Numbered from the stretch's first letter, positions 17,824 to 27,399 are shown. The stretch is DNA of 64,000 bases from Chryseobacterium sp. JAH (GCF_001507335.1 NZ_LMAH01000005.1:62001-126000), one strand, 5' to 3'. The notes: a model not told the origin generated them from the sequence alone. Program-made: numbers and translations.

Positions 17824-17864
17824 AAAAGTACGGGGCGGTTTCAAAGAAACCGCCCCGTACTTTT
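17824..17864. terminator. Strong bidirectional GC-rich terminator
   Basis: A near-perfect 19-bp stem (AAAAGTACGGGGCGGTTTC and its complement) with a 3-nt loop, A-run on one side and T-run on the other. It lies between the convergent cca and BtuG-like genes. Confidence 0.9.
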
Positions 17865-17889
17865 AGATAAAATTTAAAACTAATGTAAA

Positions 17890-18933
17890 TTAGTTAGCGT
17901 AAACATTCGTTGATCCCATACCTGTCGTAAACTTCTTGATTAAAGTTCCTGAAGTAGTGTAAACACTCATTTCACTTGCCTCAGTAAATGATTTCACATC
18001 AGATGTGAAAATTCTTCCGTCTACTACAGAAAATCCGTAAAGGGTAAAGTACTGACCACCATCAACAACTGTTATGATAGGAGCTGTAGGTGAAGCTGTT
18101 GCATTCACATCCATAGAATAGATCTTATTGTAAGAACTGAAAAAGAATCTTCCGTTATCAATTTGAAGGTGGGTTCCGTTAGCAATACCGGTAAGCGTAA
18201 TTGTTTTCACAATTGCTCCGGCTGCAGAGATTTGATAGATATAAGAATCTGTAGTTCCTTCCGCAATTACATAAATATTATTATTGTAAGCAATAGTCTT
18301 GTTGATATTTCCGCTTGGTAAAGAAATTGGTGTACCTTCAATTTCGTTGGTTACCGTATTGATTTTTGTAAGCGTATTTCCAAAGCTGTACGTTGCATTC
18401 TGTACAAAAACGTTTCCTCCCGCTACCACAACTCTTTCTGCTGTATTAGTAAAAGTAATTTTTTTCACGAAAGATAAATCTGAAGTTTTGTATACATTGA
18501 CAGACTTAGGACCATTGTACTGATCATTAGATACATAAAGCATATTGTTAGCAACTGCCATATAACGAGGATTATTCAGTTGGCTGGTGATTTCTCCTGT
18601 TTTTTTGAAAGTATAACGGTTTACTACTTGAATTTTGTTTGAGTTGTTCAATAAAAGATAAGCCTGATCTCCGTTATAAGCGATAGTCTGAAGTACATCA
18701 CCCAGATTTTCATTTGCATTATTAGCCTTATAGATGTCGTTTTGTACAAAGTTCAGATCTTTAGTTATAAAACTTACATCAGCATTAGGTACTCCAAAGT
18801 TTCCTTCATTTGTTATGAAGTAGCCGTTTTCATAAGTTGGGCTTGCAACTATTTCTTCGTAGTCAGACGAACACGAGATATTAAATAGTAAAACCAATCC
18901 TAAGACAAGTTGTAAAAATCTAGTCATTTTCAT
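17890..18933 (-). CDS. BtuG-like beta-propeller surface lipoprotein (DUF5074/YncE-like)
   Basis: A 347-residue lipoprotein (lipobox FNISC, Cys21). Residues 36 onward show repeated propeller strands: GYFITNEGNFG, DVLQTIAYNGDQAYLLLNNSNKIQVVNR, PRYMAVANNMLYVSND, NKTIAYNNNIYVIAEG. It lies 13 bp after btuB under the same cobalamin riboswitch. In Bacteroides, BtuG is a beta-propeller lipoprotein on the cell surface that binds B12 very tightly and passes it to BtuB. Fold, lipid anchor and position all agree with that role here, but direct similarity to BtuG could not be measured. Confidence 0.75.
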   Translation of the reverse strand: MKMTRFLQLVLGLVLLFNISCSSDYEEIVASPTYENGYFITNEGNFGVPNADVSFITKDLNFVQNDIYKANNANENLGDVLQTIAYNGDQAYLLLNNSNKIQVVNRYTFKKTGEITSQLNNPRYMAVANNMLYVSNDQYNGPKSVNVYKTSDLSFVKKITFTNTAERVVVAGGNVFVQNATYSFGNTLTKINTVTNEIEGTPISLPSGNINKTIAYNNNIYVIAEGTTDSYIYQISAAGAIVKTITLTGIANGTHLQIDNGRFFFSSYNKIYSMDVNATASPTAPIITVVDGGQYFTLYGFSVVDGRIFTSDVKSFTEASEMSVYTTSGTLIKKFTTGMGSTNVYAN

Positions 18934-18946
18934 AATATAGTTAATT

Positions 18947-20782
18947 TTAAAAATTTATTGTTCCTGTGATACTGTAATTTCTTTTTGGTAGAGGGTAATA
19001 AGCTACCGTTTCATAAATAGTATCTGTAATATTGTTGACTTTAAATCCTAAAGTGTATTTTTTAAAGATCGTTGCCGAAGCACCTGCATTCATTACAAAG
19101 TAGGGCTGTAGCGCTTTTGGTCTGCTCTCATCTGTCGTGGTGTATGTCAATCCGTTAAACATTCCCTGAGCATAAACTTTCAGGAATTTGAATTGATAAT
19201 CTCCGTTCATAAATACTTTGTGCAACGGAACATAGGTCAACTGTTTCTGGCTTTCTAAGTTTATGGATTTTGTCAAAATATATCCTGCACTCAGCTTGAT
19301 GAAATGTGTATTAAACTTTTTTTCGTAGCTCAACTGGGATTCTAAACCATAAGACTCAACTTTGTTCGTGTTAGTTGGAGCCCAGTAGCCTAATCCGGTG
19401 TCAAGCCAGCGAATCATATCGGTGATACGCATGTAGTAAGGCGTAATGCTTAATTTAAAATCCTGCACTTTGAATTCATGGTTCATATCTGCCTGATTGG
19501 AAGTTTCTGGTCGTAGGTTTAAATTTCCTCCCGGAGTCCAGTATAGGTCGTTGAACGAGGGGAATCTGAAGTTTTTTGAAAAATTTAAGTTCACACTGTA
19601 CCAATTTGAAGCTTTCCATTTTCCTGAAAATGAATATAAGAATGGCGAATTCAAATCTTCGACAAAATCTTTCTTTACTCCCGCTTCAAAACGCAGATTT
19701 GATGTGGTAAAATACCTCAGTAGTCCTGCAACAGAACCTACATTCCTACTTACTTTTTTAATCCCGGAATCTCCTTGCCCTTCACCTTGATTTTGCTGAA
19801 ATTCTCCTATTACATTTACATTCCACTTTGGACTGATGAAATAATTGAAGTCATTTTTTACAATATAATTTTTATTAATTCCGCCGCTTGTGCTTGGAGC
19901 TTTATAGATTCCAAAATATTGAAAATTGTCTTCTGTGTAAGCAGCTTTTAGGGTATTTGAAATTCTGTTTTTGCTAATATCCCACGATAACAAACTTCTG
20001 ACAGTCTGTGCCTCATATTTACTTTTATTCCCATTTTCTGAAAAAATAGGATAGTTTTGTGAAGCATCATAAATCTGACTTTGCCAAGACAATATCTGTC
20101 TGTCAGCTATCTTGTAGGAAACTCCTACATTATAAGTGGTGTTGTAGAATTTCCCGTTTCTGTTGATATAATTTTGGGCTTCAGGAACTTCATAATCATT
20201 TTCACTAATCACATAATTCCCGGATACTTTAAAACTGAATTTCTCATTGCTGTAAGATGCTTTCAGAAAATTATTAAACGTTCCAAATGAGGCAATTTCA
20301 GAATTTAATAATCCATTAACACCCTGATTGAAGCTTAATTCATTGTTTAAATGAATGCTTCCGCCAATCGCGCCGCTTCCGTAAATAACACTTCCGCCGC
20401 CCGATTTTACTTCCATCTGATCGTAACCGAAAAGCGCAATATTATTGACATCGCCCTGACCTAAAAACTGAGAATTGATGTTGATTCCATTCCAGACAAA
20501 AGCAGTTTGCTGAGCAGTCGTTCCTCGAAATGATGGTGAAGAAACGGCACCACGGCCATTTTCTTTGATGTAAACCGGAGATTGAAAACGTAAAACTTCT
20601 GAAAGATTAGAGGAGTTTTTTTGAATGTCATCAGGAGTCAATGTAGTAATCTTATGAAAAAGTTTTACCTTATTCATTTGATTGTCAAAAATATAGACCG
20701 TATCAATTATTTTCTCCTGACCAAAGTACAGAGATAAATTGAAAACGGTACAGGCAAAGACTAAAGAACTTTTTATACTCAT
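18947..20782 (-). CDS. btuB: TonB-dependent B12 receptor BtuB
   Basis: An outer-membrane TonB-dependent receptor of 611 aa from the ATG at 20782. The signal peptide is near residues 6-22; a plug domain follows (SEVLRFQSPVYIKENGRGAVSSPSFRGTTAQQTAFVWNG, then the SGGGSVIYGSGAIGGSIHL motif), then a barrel ending in aromatic Phe. A longer version starting at TTG (20809) is less likely because the ATG is preceded by GGAGG, 14 bp upstream, and fits the signal peptide better. It is the first gene after a cobalamin riboswitch, which defines B12 or a related corrinoid as substrate. The motor TonB could be the protein at 32264-33097 or another. Confidence 0.9.
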   Translation of the reverse strand: MSIKSSLVFACTVFNLSLYFGQEKIIDTVYIFDNQMNKVKLFHKITTLTPDDIQKNSSNLSEVLRFQSPVYIKENGRGAVSSPSFRGTTAQQTAFVWNGININSQFLGQGDVNNIALFGYDQMEVKSGGGSVIYGSGAIGGSIHLNNELSFNQGVNGLLNSEIASFGTFNNFLKASYSNEKFSFKVSGNYVISENDYEVPEAQNYINRNGKFYNTTYNVGVSYKIADRQILSWQSQIYDASQNYPIFSENGNKSKYEAQTVRSLLSWDISKNRISNTLKAAYTEDNFQYFGIYKAPSTSGGINKNYIVKNDFNYFISPKWNVNVIGEFQQNQGEGQGDSGIKKVSRNVGSVAGLLRYFTTSNLRFEAGVKKDFVEDLNSPFLYSFSGKWKASNWYSVNLNFSKNFRFPSFNDLYWTPGGNLNLRPETSNQADMNHEFKVQDFKLSITPYYMRITDMIRWLDTGLGYWAPTNTNKVESYGLESQLSYEKKFNTHFIKLSAGYILTKSINLESQKQLTYVPLHKVFMNGDYQFKFLKVYAQGMFNGLTYTTTDESRPKALQPYFVMNAGASATIFKKYTLGFKVNNITDTIYETVAYYPLPKRNYSITGTINF

Positions 20783-20830
20783 ATCATTTTGCTTTTCCTC
20801 CGAAAGCAATAATTTTATTTATGTTAAAAC

Positions 20831-20975
20831 TTGGCAGGTCTCCTGACTTTCGTTTTTCTACACCTTCCCGTGTTAGCAGTGGCTCTTTGTAGAAAATTTT
20901 AATACGATTTACAGTTGCGGGGACAGCTTGGGATTTTCGCCCAATTCCCTATTAATTCCAATACCTTGGAAACCA
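20831..20975 (-). ncRNA. Cobalamin riboswitch
   Basis: Read on the minus strand it starts near GGTTTCCAAGGT, has the conserved TGTCCCCGCAACTG core and CGGGAAGGTG segment, and ends with AGTCAGGAGACCTGCC (20833-20848), a near-exact B12 box. Only about 50 nt separate it from the btuB ATG, and a GGAGG ribosome site lies in that gap, so control at translation initiation is likely. Confidence 0.95.
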
Positions 20976-20984
20976 AAATTTTTG

Positions 20985-21013
20985 CAAAGATAGGTTTTTA
21001 TAAAGAAATACAA
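20985..21013 (-). promoter_or_regulatory. Promoter for the riboswitch-btuB transcript
   Basis: On the minus strand: -33 TTG (21011-21013), an 18-nt spacer and -7 TATCTTTG (20985-20992). Both elements and the spacing match the Bacteroidota consensus. Transcription would begin just before the riboswitch. Confidence 0.75.
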
Positions 21014-21103
21014 AATTGAAAAAAAAGGATGTTGTTTTTTGTTAATAATTAAATTGGAGAAAAGAGTTAAAGTCTGGACATTCTTTGCCTTGATGAAGAA
21101 AGA

Positions 21104-21586
21104 TTATAAAAATGTAGAATCAAAATAAAAAGGTAGCAGGTCTTTGATAGAATTTACCTTAAAAACTTCTTCATTTAGATTGGAAAAATAGACGTCAATA
21201 TTTTCGTTCTGTTTGGTTTCGTATTCCATCAAACTTTGTCTGCAGGCTCCACATGGTGGAATAGGTGGAGTTTTCTCTGAGAATTCTCTTGGCCCGCCAA
21301 TAATAAATATTTTCTTGATCTTTTGATTAGGGAAATTGGCACCTATCCAAAACAAGGCTGTTCTTTCCGCACAAAGTCCGGAAGGAAAAGCAGCATTTTC
21401 CTGATTGCTACCGTGATAAATTTCACCATTTTCCAGCAAAACAGAGCAACCCACGAGAAAATCGGAGTAGGGAGCATAGGCATTTTCGCGTGCAGATTTT
21501 GCTGTATCAAAAAGTTTTTTTTCACTTTCGTTCAGTTCACTCTTGCTTTTGAAATGCTCGTATCTTATAAGTATATCTTTTTTCAT
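21104..21586 (-). CDS. cdd: Cytidine deaminase
   Basis: A 160-residue zinc enzyme that deaminates cytidine or deoxycytidine to uridine in pyrimidine salvage. Zinc ligands are Cys72 in LCAERTAL (catalytic Glu74) and Cys112 and Cys115 in PPCGACRQ. Substrate-binding NAYAPYSDFLVG and GSNQENAAFPSG are present. A single gene, divergent from the flavin oxidoreductase gene. Confidence 0.93.
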   Translation of the reverse strand: MKKDILIRYEHFKSKSELNESEKKLFDTAKSARENAYAPYSDFLVGCSVLLENGEIYHGSNQENAAFPSGLCAERTALFWIGANFPNQKIKKIFIIGGPREFSEKTPPIPPCGACRQSLMEYETKQNENIDVYFSNLNEEVFKVNSIKDLLPFYFDSTFL

Positions 21587-21656
21587 TTTGTTGCCTTAAA
21601 AAGGGCGATAAATGTAACCCTTTTTATGAAAGCTGGCAACATCTTTGTTACGATAC

Positions 21657-21664
21657 TAAATTTG
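21657..21664 (+). promoter_or_regulatory. -7 element TAAATTTG upstream of the flavin oxidoreductase gene
   Basis: It matches TAnnTTTG and ends 30 bases before the ATG at 21695. No -33 element at the normal distance. Confidence 0.5.
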
Positions 21665-21694
21665 TAATTTTAAACTTTTAAAAAAATAAAATTC

Positions 21695-22747
21695 ATGTTA
21701 TATACTCCGATAAAATTTAGAAATGTAGAACTGAAAAATCGTTGGGTAATGTCACCCATGTGTATGTATTCTTCAGAAAATGGTTTAGCCGATGATTTTC
21801 ATTATGTACATTATGGAAGTCGCGCTCAAGGAGGTACTGGTTTGCTTATCGTAGAGGCATCGGGCGTAGAGCCACGCGGTAGAATCACCAATCACTGTAT
21901 GGGAATCTGGAATGACGAACAGGCCGCAAAACTTCAAAACATTGTAGAATTTGTGCACAAAAATTCAGACTCAAAAATAGGAATTCAGATTGCTCATGCA
22001 GGAAGAAAGGGCTCAACCTGGGAGAATAAACAGATTTCTTTGGAAGAAGGCTGGGAAACCATTGCTCCAAGCCCCATCCCATATCATCCATCGGAGAGAA
22101 TTCCGCATGAGTTATCTTTAGAGGAAATCAAAAACTTAGTTCAAAACTTTAAGGACGCAGCGGAAAGAGCGGTCAATGCAGGTTTTGATGTGATCGAAAT
22201 TCACGCAGCACACGGATATTTAGTGCATCAGTTTTTATCGCCGCTTTCAAACGTTAGAACTGATCAATACGGCGGAAGTTTTGAAAACAGAACGCGTTTT
22301 CTCCTTGAGATTGTTGACGCTGTGAATGAAGAGTTGAATGAAAATGTAGCTCTGTTTGTAAGGATTTCGGGAACTGAATATGCCGAAAATGGTTGGGATA
22401 TCAATGACAGTGTGGAATTGGCTAAAATTCTTAAAAATCATTCGGTAGATTTGGTAGATGTTTCAAGTGGTGGAAATATTCACGGAGCGAAAATTTCTGT
22501 ATTTGACGGTTATCAGGTTCCTTTTTCTTCGGAAGTAAGAAATGAAGCAGATGTAAAAACCGGAGCTGTGGGACTGATTACTTCTACGCAGCAGGCTGAA
22601 GAAATTTTACAGATGGGTGATGCTGATTTGATTTTTGTAGCGAGAGAAATTCTGAGAAATCCATACATAGCTGTTCAGGGTTCTTTTGAAATGAAAAAGG
22701 ATAGTTTTTTTCCGCATCAGTACCTGAGAGCGAAAATTTCTTCTTAA
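21695..22747 (+). CDS. Old yellow enzyme family NADH:flavin oxidoreductase (YqjM/NamA-like)
   Basis: A 350-residue TIM-barrel FMN enzyme. SPMCMYSSENG near the N-terminus carries Cys23, equivalent to the redox-tuning Cys26 of YqjM. QIAHAGRKGS and IEIHAAHGYLVHQFLSPLSNVRTDQYGGS hold the active-site His pair and FMN-contact residues, and DADLIFVAREILRNPY is the phosphate-binding end. Such enzymes reduce C=C bonds of enones and nitro compounds; the natural substrate is unknown, with stress or detoxification roles proposed. Alone under its own promoter. Confidence 0.9.
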   Translation: MLYTPIKFRNVELKNRWVMSPMCMYSSENGLADDFHYVHYGSRAQGGTGLLIVEASGVEPRGRITNHCMGIWNDEQAAKLQNIVEFVHKNSDSKIGIQIAHAGRKGSTWENKQISLEEGWETIAPSPIPYHPSERIPHELSLEEIKNLVQNFKDAAERAVNAGFDVIEIHAAHGYLVHQFLSPLSNVRTDQYGGSFENRTRFLLEIVDAVNEELNENVALFVRISGTEYAENGWDINDSVELAKILKNHSVDLVDVSSGGNIHGAKISVFDGYQVPFSSEVRNEADVKTGAVGLITSTQQAEEILQMGDADLIFVAREILRNPYIAVQGSFEMKKDSFFPHQYLRAKISS

Positions 22748-22778
22748 TTTTAGCATCAGTAAAATCACAAATTAAAAT

Positions 22779-23060
22779 ATGAAGATTGAAGACTTTATGC
22801 TGCCATGTCCTAGCAAAAAATTCTTAGGGATAGAATGTTTTGGATGCGGTACCCAAAGAGCAATAGTTTTGGTTTTTGAGGGAAAGTTTGCAGAAGCATT
22901 TTATATGTTTCCTGCAGTGTATACTGTACTGCTTTTTTTTGGTTTTGTGGCAGTCAATTTTATTGACAAAAAAAGAAATTACGGACAGGTTTTAATATTT
23001 TTAGCAATTATTAACTCACTAATCATGGTATTTTCTTACTTTTATAAACATTATTTTTAA
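22779..23060 (+). CDS. DUF2752-family small membrane protein
   Basis: A 93-residue protein with the DUF2752 signature: CPSKKFLGIECFGCGTQRA, then two hydrophobic spans (about 45-63 and 70-88). Function of the family is unknown. It is followed 32 bp later by a CCC-motif membrane protein, a pairing common in flavobacteria, so the two likely work together. Confidence 0.8.
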   Translation: MKIEDFMLPCPSKKFLGIECFGCGTQRAIVLVFEGKFAEAFYMFPAVYTVLLFFGFVAVNFIDKKRNYGQVLIFLAIINSLIMVFSYFYKHYF

Positions 23061-23092
23061 ATCAAAATATTAAACATTAAAAAAATCAAATT

Positions 23093-23425
23093 ATGAATCA
23101 ACAGAAGTTACCAAATGCTACGGCAGTACTCGTATTAGGAATCGTCTCAATTGTAGGATGTTGCTGTTATGGAATTTTAGGTCTTATTGCTGGTATTATC
23201 GGCTTAGTTCTTTACAAAAAAGATAATGAACTTTATCAGGCAAACCCAACTCTTTATTCGGATTATAACAACTTGAAAACGGGTAGGATTTTAAGTATTA
23301 TAGGAATTTCTTTAAGCGTACTTTATATTGTTTCAATAATTATTTCAGGATTTGTTTTAGGATGGGATGCCGTAACTAATCAGGAATTGATGCAGGAAAG
23401 ATTAAGAGATTTGCAAAATCAATAA
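23093..23425 (+). CDS. CCC-motif membrane protein
   Basis: A 110-residue protein with a GCCCYG motif in the first span (residues 12-40) and a second span at 66-92. The two spans flank a DNELYQANPTLYSDYNNLKTGRILSIIG linker like that of the 'CCC motif' membrane proteins. Function is unknown. Pairs with the DUF2752 gene upstream and ends at a terminator. Confidence 0.75.
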   Translation: MNQQKLPNATAVLVLGIVSIVGCCCYGILGLIAGIIGLVLYKKDNELYQANPTLYSDYNNLKTGRILSIIGISLSVLYIVSIIISGFVLGWDAVTNQELMQERLRDLQNQ

Positions 23426-23446
23426 AAATTAAGAATACTAATTATT

Positions 23447-23471
23447 AAACCGCAGCAATGCGGTTTTTTTT
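23447..23471 (+). terminator. Terminator after the DUF2752/CCC operon
   Basis: Stem AAACCGCA / TGCGGTTT with GCAA loop, then nine T residues. The 216 bp that follow, up to the opposing terminator, show no gene. Confidence 0.9.
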
Positions 23472-23687
23472 TATTTTGTTAGTTTGCAAAATTGTAGTCA
23501 ATTGATGTGAAAATTTCTGCTTACGAAGAAGTCTGGACGAAAAACTAAGTCAAGACTTATCTTTGTTATGGCCCACAGAGCAAAGACTGTCTTTAGAGAT
23601 AATCTTTTTTATAGCTAGTCTGAAACAGAATGCATTTAAAAACAGATGTAAACTGCCAAAAATTCAAAAATAGGGATGGACTTCTGC

Positions 23688-23718
23688 AAAAAAAAGACTT
23701 CCCTGCAATAGAGAAGTC
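23688..23718 (-). terminator. Terminator of the endonuclease gene
   Basis: On the minus strand, stem GACTTC / GAAGTC with an 11-nt loop, followed by a run of eight T residues, 24 bp after the stop. Confidence 0.85.
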
Positions 23719-23741
23719 CTTAATTTTTATAAATTAAATTA

Positions 23742-25529
23742 TTACTTTACCAAAAATTTCAAACTTTTTTCATCCAGCTTTAAAATATAAATTCCCTGCT
23801 GAAGATTTCTTGTTTTAATAGATTTTCCGTGTTTAAAAGGTTGATCAAAAGCCTGCATTACTTTCCCCTGAAGATTGTAAATTTCGGCTTTCTGGATGTT
23901 TTCAGTTTCTCCTTTTACGAAAATTTCCTGATTGGTAATAGGATTAGGGTATACCTGTAACTTTTTTGTTTCACTGTAATCTGTTGACACAATACTCTGC
24001 TTTGCAGTTCCCGCAGAACAGGTCCAGTTTAGATTGTCGATCGCCACTCTGTTGCTGGATGAGTTATTCACCAGACTTACCACCACATTTCCTGAAATAT
24101 TGATATTACTGATCGTAGTGGTTGTTGCAGTGGTGCTGTAAGGAATTGTTCCCACATTTACACCGTTAACAAGAACATTAAAAGTTCCGTTGCTTCCGCT
24201 GAATTTTAATTGTGTAGTCACTGTTAAAGAAGTTATTCCGTTACTGAAACTGCTTGACTTTAACGAACCGTTCCTTACCGTAATGGCTTTATTCGAGATC
24301 GTTTGGTCGCTTCTTGAATCTGTGGCCGTCCAGGTAATTCCACCGTTGGTCCAGGTTTTTGTAGTGTAAGATGATGCGCTTGTGGACGGAATTGTTTCGA
24401 AGGTCTCGTTCACACAATTCGTAGGAGTTGTTGTTCCTGCATTCGTCGCTGCTGATACAGTTGAACTGTTTGCAGATACATTTCCTGCTGCATCTTTCGC
24501 TTTTACGTAAAAGCTGTAGGTTGTAGAAGGATTCAACCCGGTAACGGTAGTTGATGTTGAAGTCACATTAGATTTTAAGCTTCCATTCATATAAACATCG
24601 TACGAAGTTACAGCTACATTATCTGTTGATGCACTCCACGTTAACGAAATACTGCTGGATGTCTTAGCCGGAATGGAAAGATTGGTTACTGTAGTTGGAG
24701 CTTGTGTATCATTGGTAGGAGTTTGTGATCCCCAAATTTGATTCACATAATTTGGATTGTCAATAAACGGATTTCTGTTTCCCTGAAAAGTATATGAAGC
24801 ATTATTTCTGTTGATTTCAGCTTGAGATACCGGATCTTGCGTATGCCACGCTAAGAGTACATTAAGTTCCCAGGTCTGCAATCCGGGAAAAGCAGAACCT
24901 CCAAGCATATTTCCGGAAGAGAAAGATGATAACTGACTTTGATATCTTGTGACAAAGTAGAAAACCATTCTTGCAACGTCGCCCTTGAACTCATCAATAG
25001 GTTCGAAAACCGTTCCTGAGAATCCGGAAGAAGACGAGCTTCCCAGTTTCGATCCGTTTTGAGACGTGAAAGTGGTGCTTCCCACTTTTCCAAACGGATA
25101 GTTAGAGCGCATTCCGTTTACTTTTCCGTCGGTTGCTCTGATGAAGTGGATGTCATTTTTCATCGGTGAAGCTTCATTGAAAAAACTTTGAGGAACGATA
25201 TGCTCACGGTTGTAGCAGTTTCCCTCAGTAGAATACGTCCCGCATTGGTTGCTTCCCGGTGTATAATTGTAAGGATCAGATGAGCTTGGCCTTTCAGAAT
25301 AAATATCGAGAATGCTACCGTCGTTTTCGTAATTTTTATCGATATCTGTCGTTTGGTAGGCAGTCCAAAGTCCGCCATAACCCTTGTCCTGATGTCCGCT
25401 GGTAATAATGTTGCTGAGCGCAGTTTTCAGAGGTGCACCAGTAAGTCCGTTTGCCGACGAATAATATCCTGACGGCGCCTGTGCATGGGCAAGTTGCGCC
25501 AATACTGTGAATAGGAATAGTTTTTTCAT
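23742..25529 (-). CDS. Secreted endonuclease I-family nuclease with fibronectin III and T9SS sorting domains
   Basis: From the ATG at 25529 the protein has 595 residues: signal peptide (ending AHAQ), an endonuclease I domain at about 20-265 with CYNREHIVPQSFF (catalytic His), KNDIHFIRATDGKVNGMRSNYPFG and a conserved Asn, then a fibronectin type III domain (about 280-365), a beta-sandwich (about 375-505), and a C-terminal type A sorting domain (KLQVYPNP ... YNLQGKV ... GIYILKL). It should be exported by Sec and then by the type IX system, to degrade extracellular DNA or RNA. The longer ORF start adds 50 residues with no signal peptide and was rejected. Confidence 0.92.
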   Translation of the reverse strand: MKKLFLFTVLAQLAHAQAPSGYYSSANGLTGAPLKTALSNIITSGHQDKGYGGLWTAYQTTDIDKNYENDGSILDIYSERPSSSDPYNYTPGSNQCGTYSTEGNCYNREHIVPQSFFNEASPMKNDIHFIRATDGKVNGMRSNYPFGKVGSTTFTSQNGSKLGSSSSSGFSGTVFEPIDEFKGDVARMVFYFVTRYQSQLSSFSSGNMLGGSAFPGLQTWELNVLLAWHTQDPVSQAEINRNNASYTFQGNRNPFIDNPNYVNQIWGSQTPTNDTQAPTTVTNLSIPAKTSSSISLTWSASTDNVAVTSYDVYMNGSLKSNVTSTSTTVTGLNPSTTYSFYVKAKDAAGNVSANSSTVSAATNAGTTTPTNCVNETFETIPSTSASSYTTKTWTNGGITWTATDSRSDQTISNKAITVRNGSLKSSSFSNGITSLTVTTQLKFSGSNGTFNVLVNGVNVGTIPYSTTATTTTISNINISGNVVVSLVNNSSSNRVAIDNLNWTCSAGTAKQSIVSTDYSETKKLQVYPNPITNQEIFVKGETENIQKAEIYNLQGKVMQAFDQPFKHGKSIKTRNLQQGIYILKLDEKSLKFLVK

Positions 25530-25805
25530 AATAATAAATTGATGTATGTTGATTACAATTTTAAGAATATAAAATAACATGATCATTGAAAATATCAAAA
25601 TCTTGTATGAATTTTTATTAAAACAAAAAAGCGGGCTCACTGATTTATTTCGAAACAATGAATCAATAGTTTTCGTCACTTATTTTTAATTTTAATTCAA
25701 ATTAAGTGGGTTATTAAATAATAATTAATTGATAAATGTCATAAATTTTTATGAAATAGTAATGTATGAAAGATTTACTTTTGAGGATTATTATTTTTAT
25801 TTAGA

Positions 25806-26609
25806 ATGATTAAAAATTTATCTACTAAGCTTTTTTTAGGCTTATCAATCTCAGGGTGTATTTCAATCTCTGGACAGTGTACTCCAATCAGTGAATTTTC
25901 AGAAAATTTTGACACCTTGTCGTGTTGCAATATGGGAGTAGTTCCAACATGTTGGAACAGTATTGTTACTCAAGGCGGTAATCAGATTATCTCGTCTACA
26001 ACTCCGGCCTCTGGCGTAAGTAACGTATATCAAAATGGTTATCAAAAAGTTTCAATTGTTATTCTGCCACCGTTAAGCAATGTTAATGCAGGCACGCATC
26101 ATTTCAGATTCAAGGCGAGAGCCAATTCAGGTCCGGGACTTTTAGAATTTGGATATATGACCGACATCAGTGATATGGCTACTTTTGTCATCTTGCAACC
26201 AATAACAATTACTAACAGTACATATGACAGCACAGCTGAAAGAACTATAGATGTCCCAACAACCGTTCCTACAAACGCACGATTGGCCATAAGAAACCCG
26301 GGAACAACTTGGGCAGGGCATTACTGGGATGATGCTGTCTGGGAATCGAAGTCAATACTGGGAACAGATGAAAATAACAAAAGAAAAGAATTCAGGATCT
26401 ACCCGAATCCATTTAAAGATGTCATTAATATTTCAGGTATAAAAAATGCAGAACGATTAAATGTAAGTGATGTTTCAGGGCGAATTCTTAAAACAGTTGT
26501 AAAGCCAGCGTCGGAAGTTAATTTAAACGATTTGAAATCTGGCGTGTACATGATGACAATTGAATCAAAAGACGAGAAAGTGCAGGCATTTAAAGTTATT
26601 AAAGAGTAA
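25806..26609 (+). CDS. T9SS cargo protein with unknown beta-sandwich domain
   Basis: A 267-residue secreted protein. After an N-terminal hydrophobic segment (7-23), residues 25-180 form a cleaved-adhesin or MAM-like beta region (ISEFSENFDTL, GTHHFRFKARANSGPGLLEFGYM, HYWDDAVWE). Residues 190-267 are a type A T9SS sorting domain (FRIYPNPFKDVINISG ... GRILKTV ... SGVYMMTI). CCNMGVVPTCW near the N-terminus carries three cysteines. No catalytic motif is seen; a binding or adhesion role is possible. Its own terminator follows. Confidence 0.82.
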   Translation: MIKNLSTKLFLGLSISGCISISGQCTPISEFSENFDTLSCCNMGVVPTCWNSIVTQGGNQIISSTTPASGVSNVYQNGYQKVSIVILPPLSNVNAGTHHFRFKARANSGPGLLEFGYMTDISDMATFVILQPITITNSTYDSTAERTIDVPTTVPTNARLAIRNPGTTWAGHYWDDAVWESKSILGTDENNKRKEFRIYPNPFKDVINISGIKNAERLNVSDVSGRILKTVVKPASEVNLNDLKSGVYMMTIESKDEKVQAFKVIKE

Positions 26610-26630
26610 AAAATTATTAGCAGGCCTATA

Positions 26631-26664
26631 AAAAAAGATCAATACAGTTGTATTGATCTTTTTT
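26631..26664. terminator. Bidirectional terminator
   Basis: A near-perfect palindrome (AAAAAAGATCAATACA and its complement) with a tiny loop, between the convergent T9SS-protein and DUF4136 genes. Confidence 0.9.
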
Positions 26665-26684
26665 ACTTAGAATCTGGAGAGATT

Positions 26685-27212
26685 TTATTTTTTCATTCCC
26701 GGAGGATAATTTGCCATAATTTCGGCTACAATCTGAGGAATTTGTTTTTGTTTAGCTTGTGGTCTGTCAACAGATATTCCACTTCCGATACCCTGCCAAA
26801 CTAACTTGTTTGTTTTAGAATCAATTAGATCTACAATAATTGCACCTTCGTTGTAATTGCTAGACCAGGTTCTGTTCATACCGATTCCCCATCCAAAGCC
26901 GCCGCCCCAACCCCACATTCCGCCTGGATTTGAAGTCGTGATATCGGTTACTTTTTTGTGATTGGCTTTTACGTTAACAATCAAATCAGGATTGTCACCA
27001 GACTGAAGACCTTTTGCCTGCAATTGCTTCGACAATTCGTTCAACACTCTGTCTTTATCAATATCATTCAGCTTAAGATCGTCAATTCTTATTTTATATG
27101 TTTTATAAGAGGTGAAGTTTGCGGTTTCTGCATAATCTGAACGTACTTTAAAAGGACTGCAAGAAGATAAACCTAAAGTTGCTGCCAGCAAAATAAAAAT
27201 ATATTTCTTCAT
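26685..27212 (-). CDS. DUF4136 lipoprotein
   Basis: A 175-residue lipoprotein (LSSC, Cys18) with the DUF4136 layout: SDYAETANFTSYKTYKI near the start, DPDLIVNVKANHKK-like strand, a glycine/tryptophan-rich GMWGWGGGFGWGIGM middle, EGAIIVDLIDSKTNKLVWQGIGSG, and a C-terminal QIVAEIMANYPP. Family function is unknown, and members sit in the envelope. It is 4 bp behind the DUF5522 mini-gene. Confidence 0.88.
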   Translation of the reverse strand: MKKYIFILLAATLGLSSCSPFKVRSDYAETANFTSYKTYKIRIDDLKLNDIDKDRVLNELSKQLQAKGLQSGDNPDLIVNVKANHKKVTDITTSNPGGMWGWGGGFGWGIGMNRTWSSNYNEGAIIVDLIDSKTNKLVWQGIGSGISVDRPQAKQKQIPQIVAEIMANYPPGMKK

Positions 27213-27216
27213 ATTA

Positions 27217-27399
<183 letters not shown>

